Assembly: GCF_900102525.1 (NCBI RefSeq)
Contig: NZ_FNBZ01000003.1
Span: 124,001 to 188,000, forward strand
Source of the DNA: Allobosea robiniae
GTDB lineage: Bacteria > Pseudomonadota > Alphaproteobacteria > Rhizobiales > Beijerinckiaceae
Direction: 5' to 3'
Length of the DNA stretch: 64,000 nucleotides
This document shows positions 63,886 to 64,000 of the stretch, in pieces. Made by a program: the position numbers and the translations under genes. Position 1 is the first letter of the stretch. Each line of letters opens with the position of its first letter. Below the pieces are notes generated by a model. The model made no database searches and was not told the DNA's origin. It saw only the letters and a program-made list of their open reading frames with translations.

Positions 63886-64000
63886 GGCTGCTAGGACAGG
63901 GCCTGTCGACCAGGCCGGCCCAGCAGCCGGAGGTGTCCACACATCATCGCCTCATCAGGCCTTCGGCGCATCGGCGTCATGCGAGGCCGGTTGCGGCCGG

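Noticed and set aside
63955..64000. Possible 3' end of a minus-strand gene at the window edge
   Set aside because: About 14 codons ending in a stop can be read (ending DADAPKA), but this is too short to support a call.

Overview
The window (about 66% GC, both strands densely coded) looks like the chromosome of a Hyphomicrobiales alphaproteobacterium, probably Bosea or a close relative. That placement rests on gene content, not on a marker-gene comparison: an Irr-type Fur regulator with bfd and bacterioferritin, an IalB-family protein, RpoH, a DUF2125 protein, the Mic60/HemY neighbourhood behind hemD, an MJ0042 zinc-ribbon protein beside ftsEX, and the short palindromic repeats typical of the group. 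No rRNA, tRNA, CRISPR array, insertion sequence or prophage gene was seen.

Layout. 1-5.6 kb: the 3' end of a peptide-type ABC importer (permease, then a two-domain ATPase) with a nitrilase-family hydrolase and an AhpD-like protein, then a YjdM-like protein and an amidase/AtzH-like pair. 5.8-7.5 kb: an ECF sigma factor, a DUF4142 protein and a cupredoxin, with matching promoter-like elements before the sigma gene and before the DUF4142 gene. 7.5-12.6 kb: a tyrosine phosphatase, proline iminopeptidase, S9 peptidase and M20 amidohydrolase. 12.7-18.0 kb: a complete five-gene Dpp/Opp importer. 18.0-29.8 kb: an amino-acid or peptide catabolic cluster with a beta-lactamase-fold hydrolase, a kinase-M23-aminotransferase fusion, an argininosuccinate lyase, two paralogous class I/II aminotransferases, a YheO/DauR-type regulator, an ornithine cyclodeaminase-family enzyme and a second M20 amidohydrolase. 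Palindromes built on TTGGAC/GTCCAA lie before both aminotransferase genes and suggest one shared regulator.

30-45.6 kb is more general: IalB, an AceE/transketolase-like enzyme, asd behind a threonine-rich mini-ORF that may be an attenuator leader, a DMT exporter, a TetR/HlyD/MFS drug-efflux unit with two palindromic operators, the irr-bfd-bfr iron genes with ICE-like boxes, a double cold-shock-domain protein, a GNAT protein and an Inh-like lipoprotein. 45.8-64 kb is core metabolism and cell biology: acs, an EVE protein, gpsA, tsaD, a hemD gene fused to a Mic60-like domain, a HemY-like TPR protein, an RluA-type synthase, rpoH, DUF2125, ChaC, a PlsC-like acyltransferase, a YdcF protein, ftsX, ftsE and a zinc-ribbon protein.

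The most unusual items are the kinase-M23-aminotransferase fusion and its palindromic upstream region, the shared TTGGAC operators, the Thr/Lys-rich mini-ORF before asd, the HemD-Mic60 fusion, and the apparently self-regulated ECF sigma/DUF4142/cupredoxin module without an adjacent anti-sigma gene.
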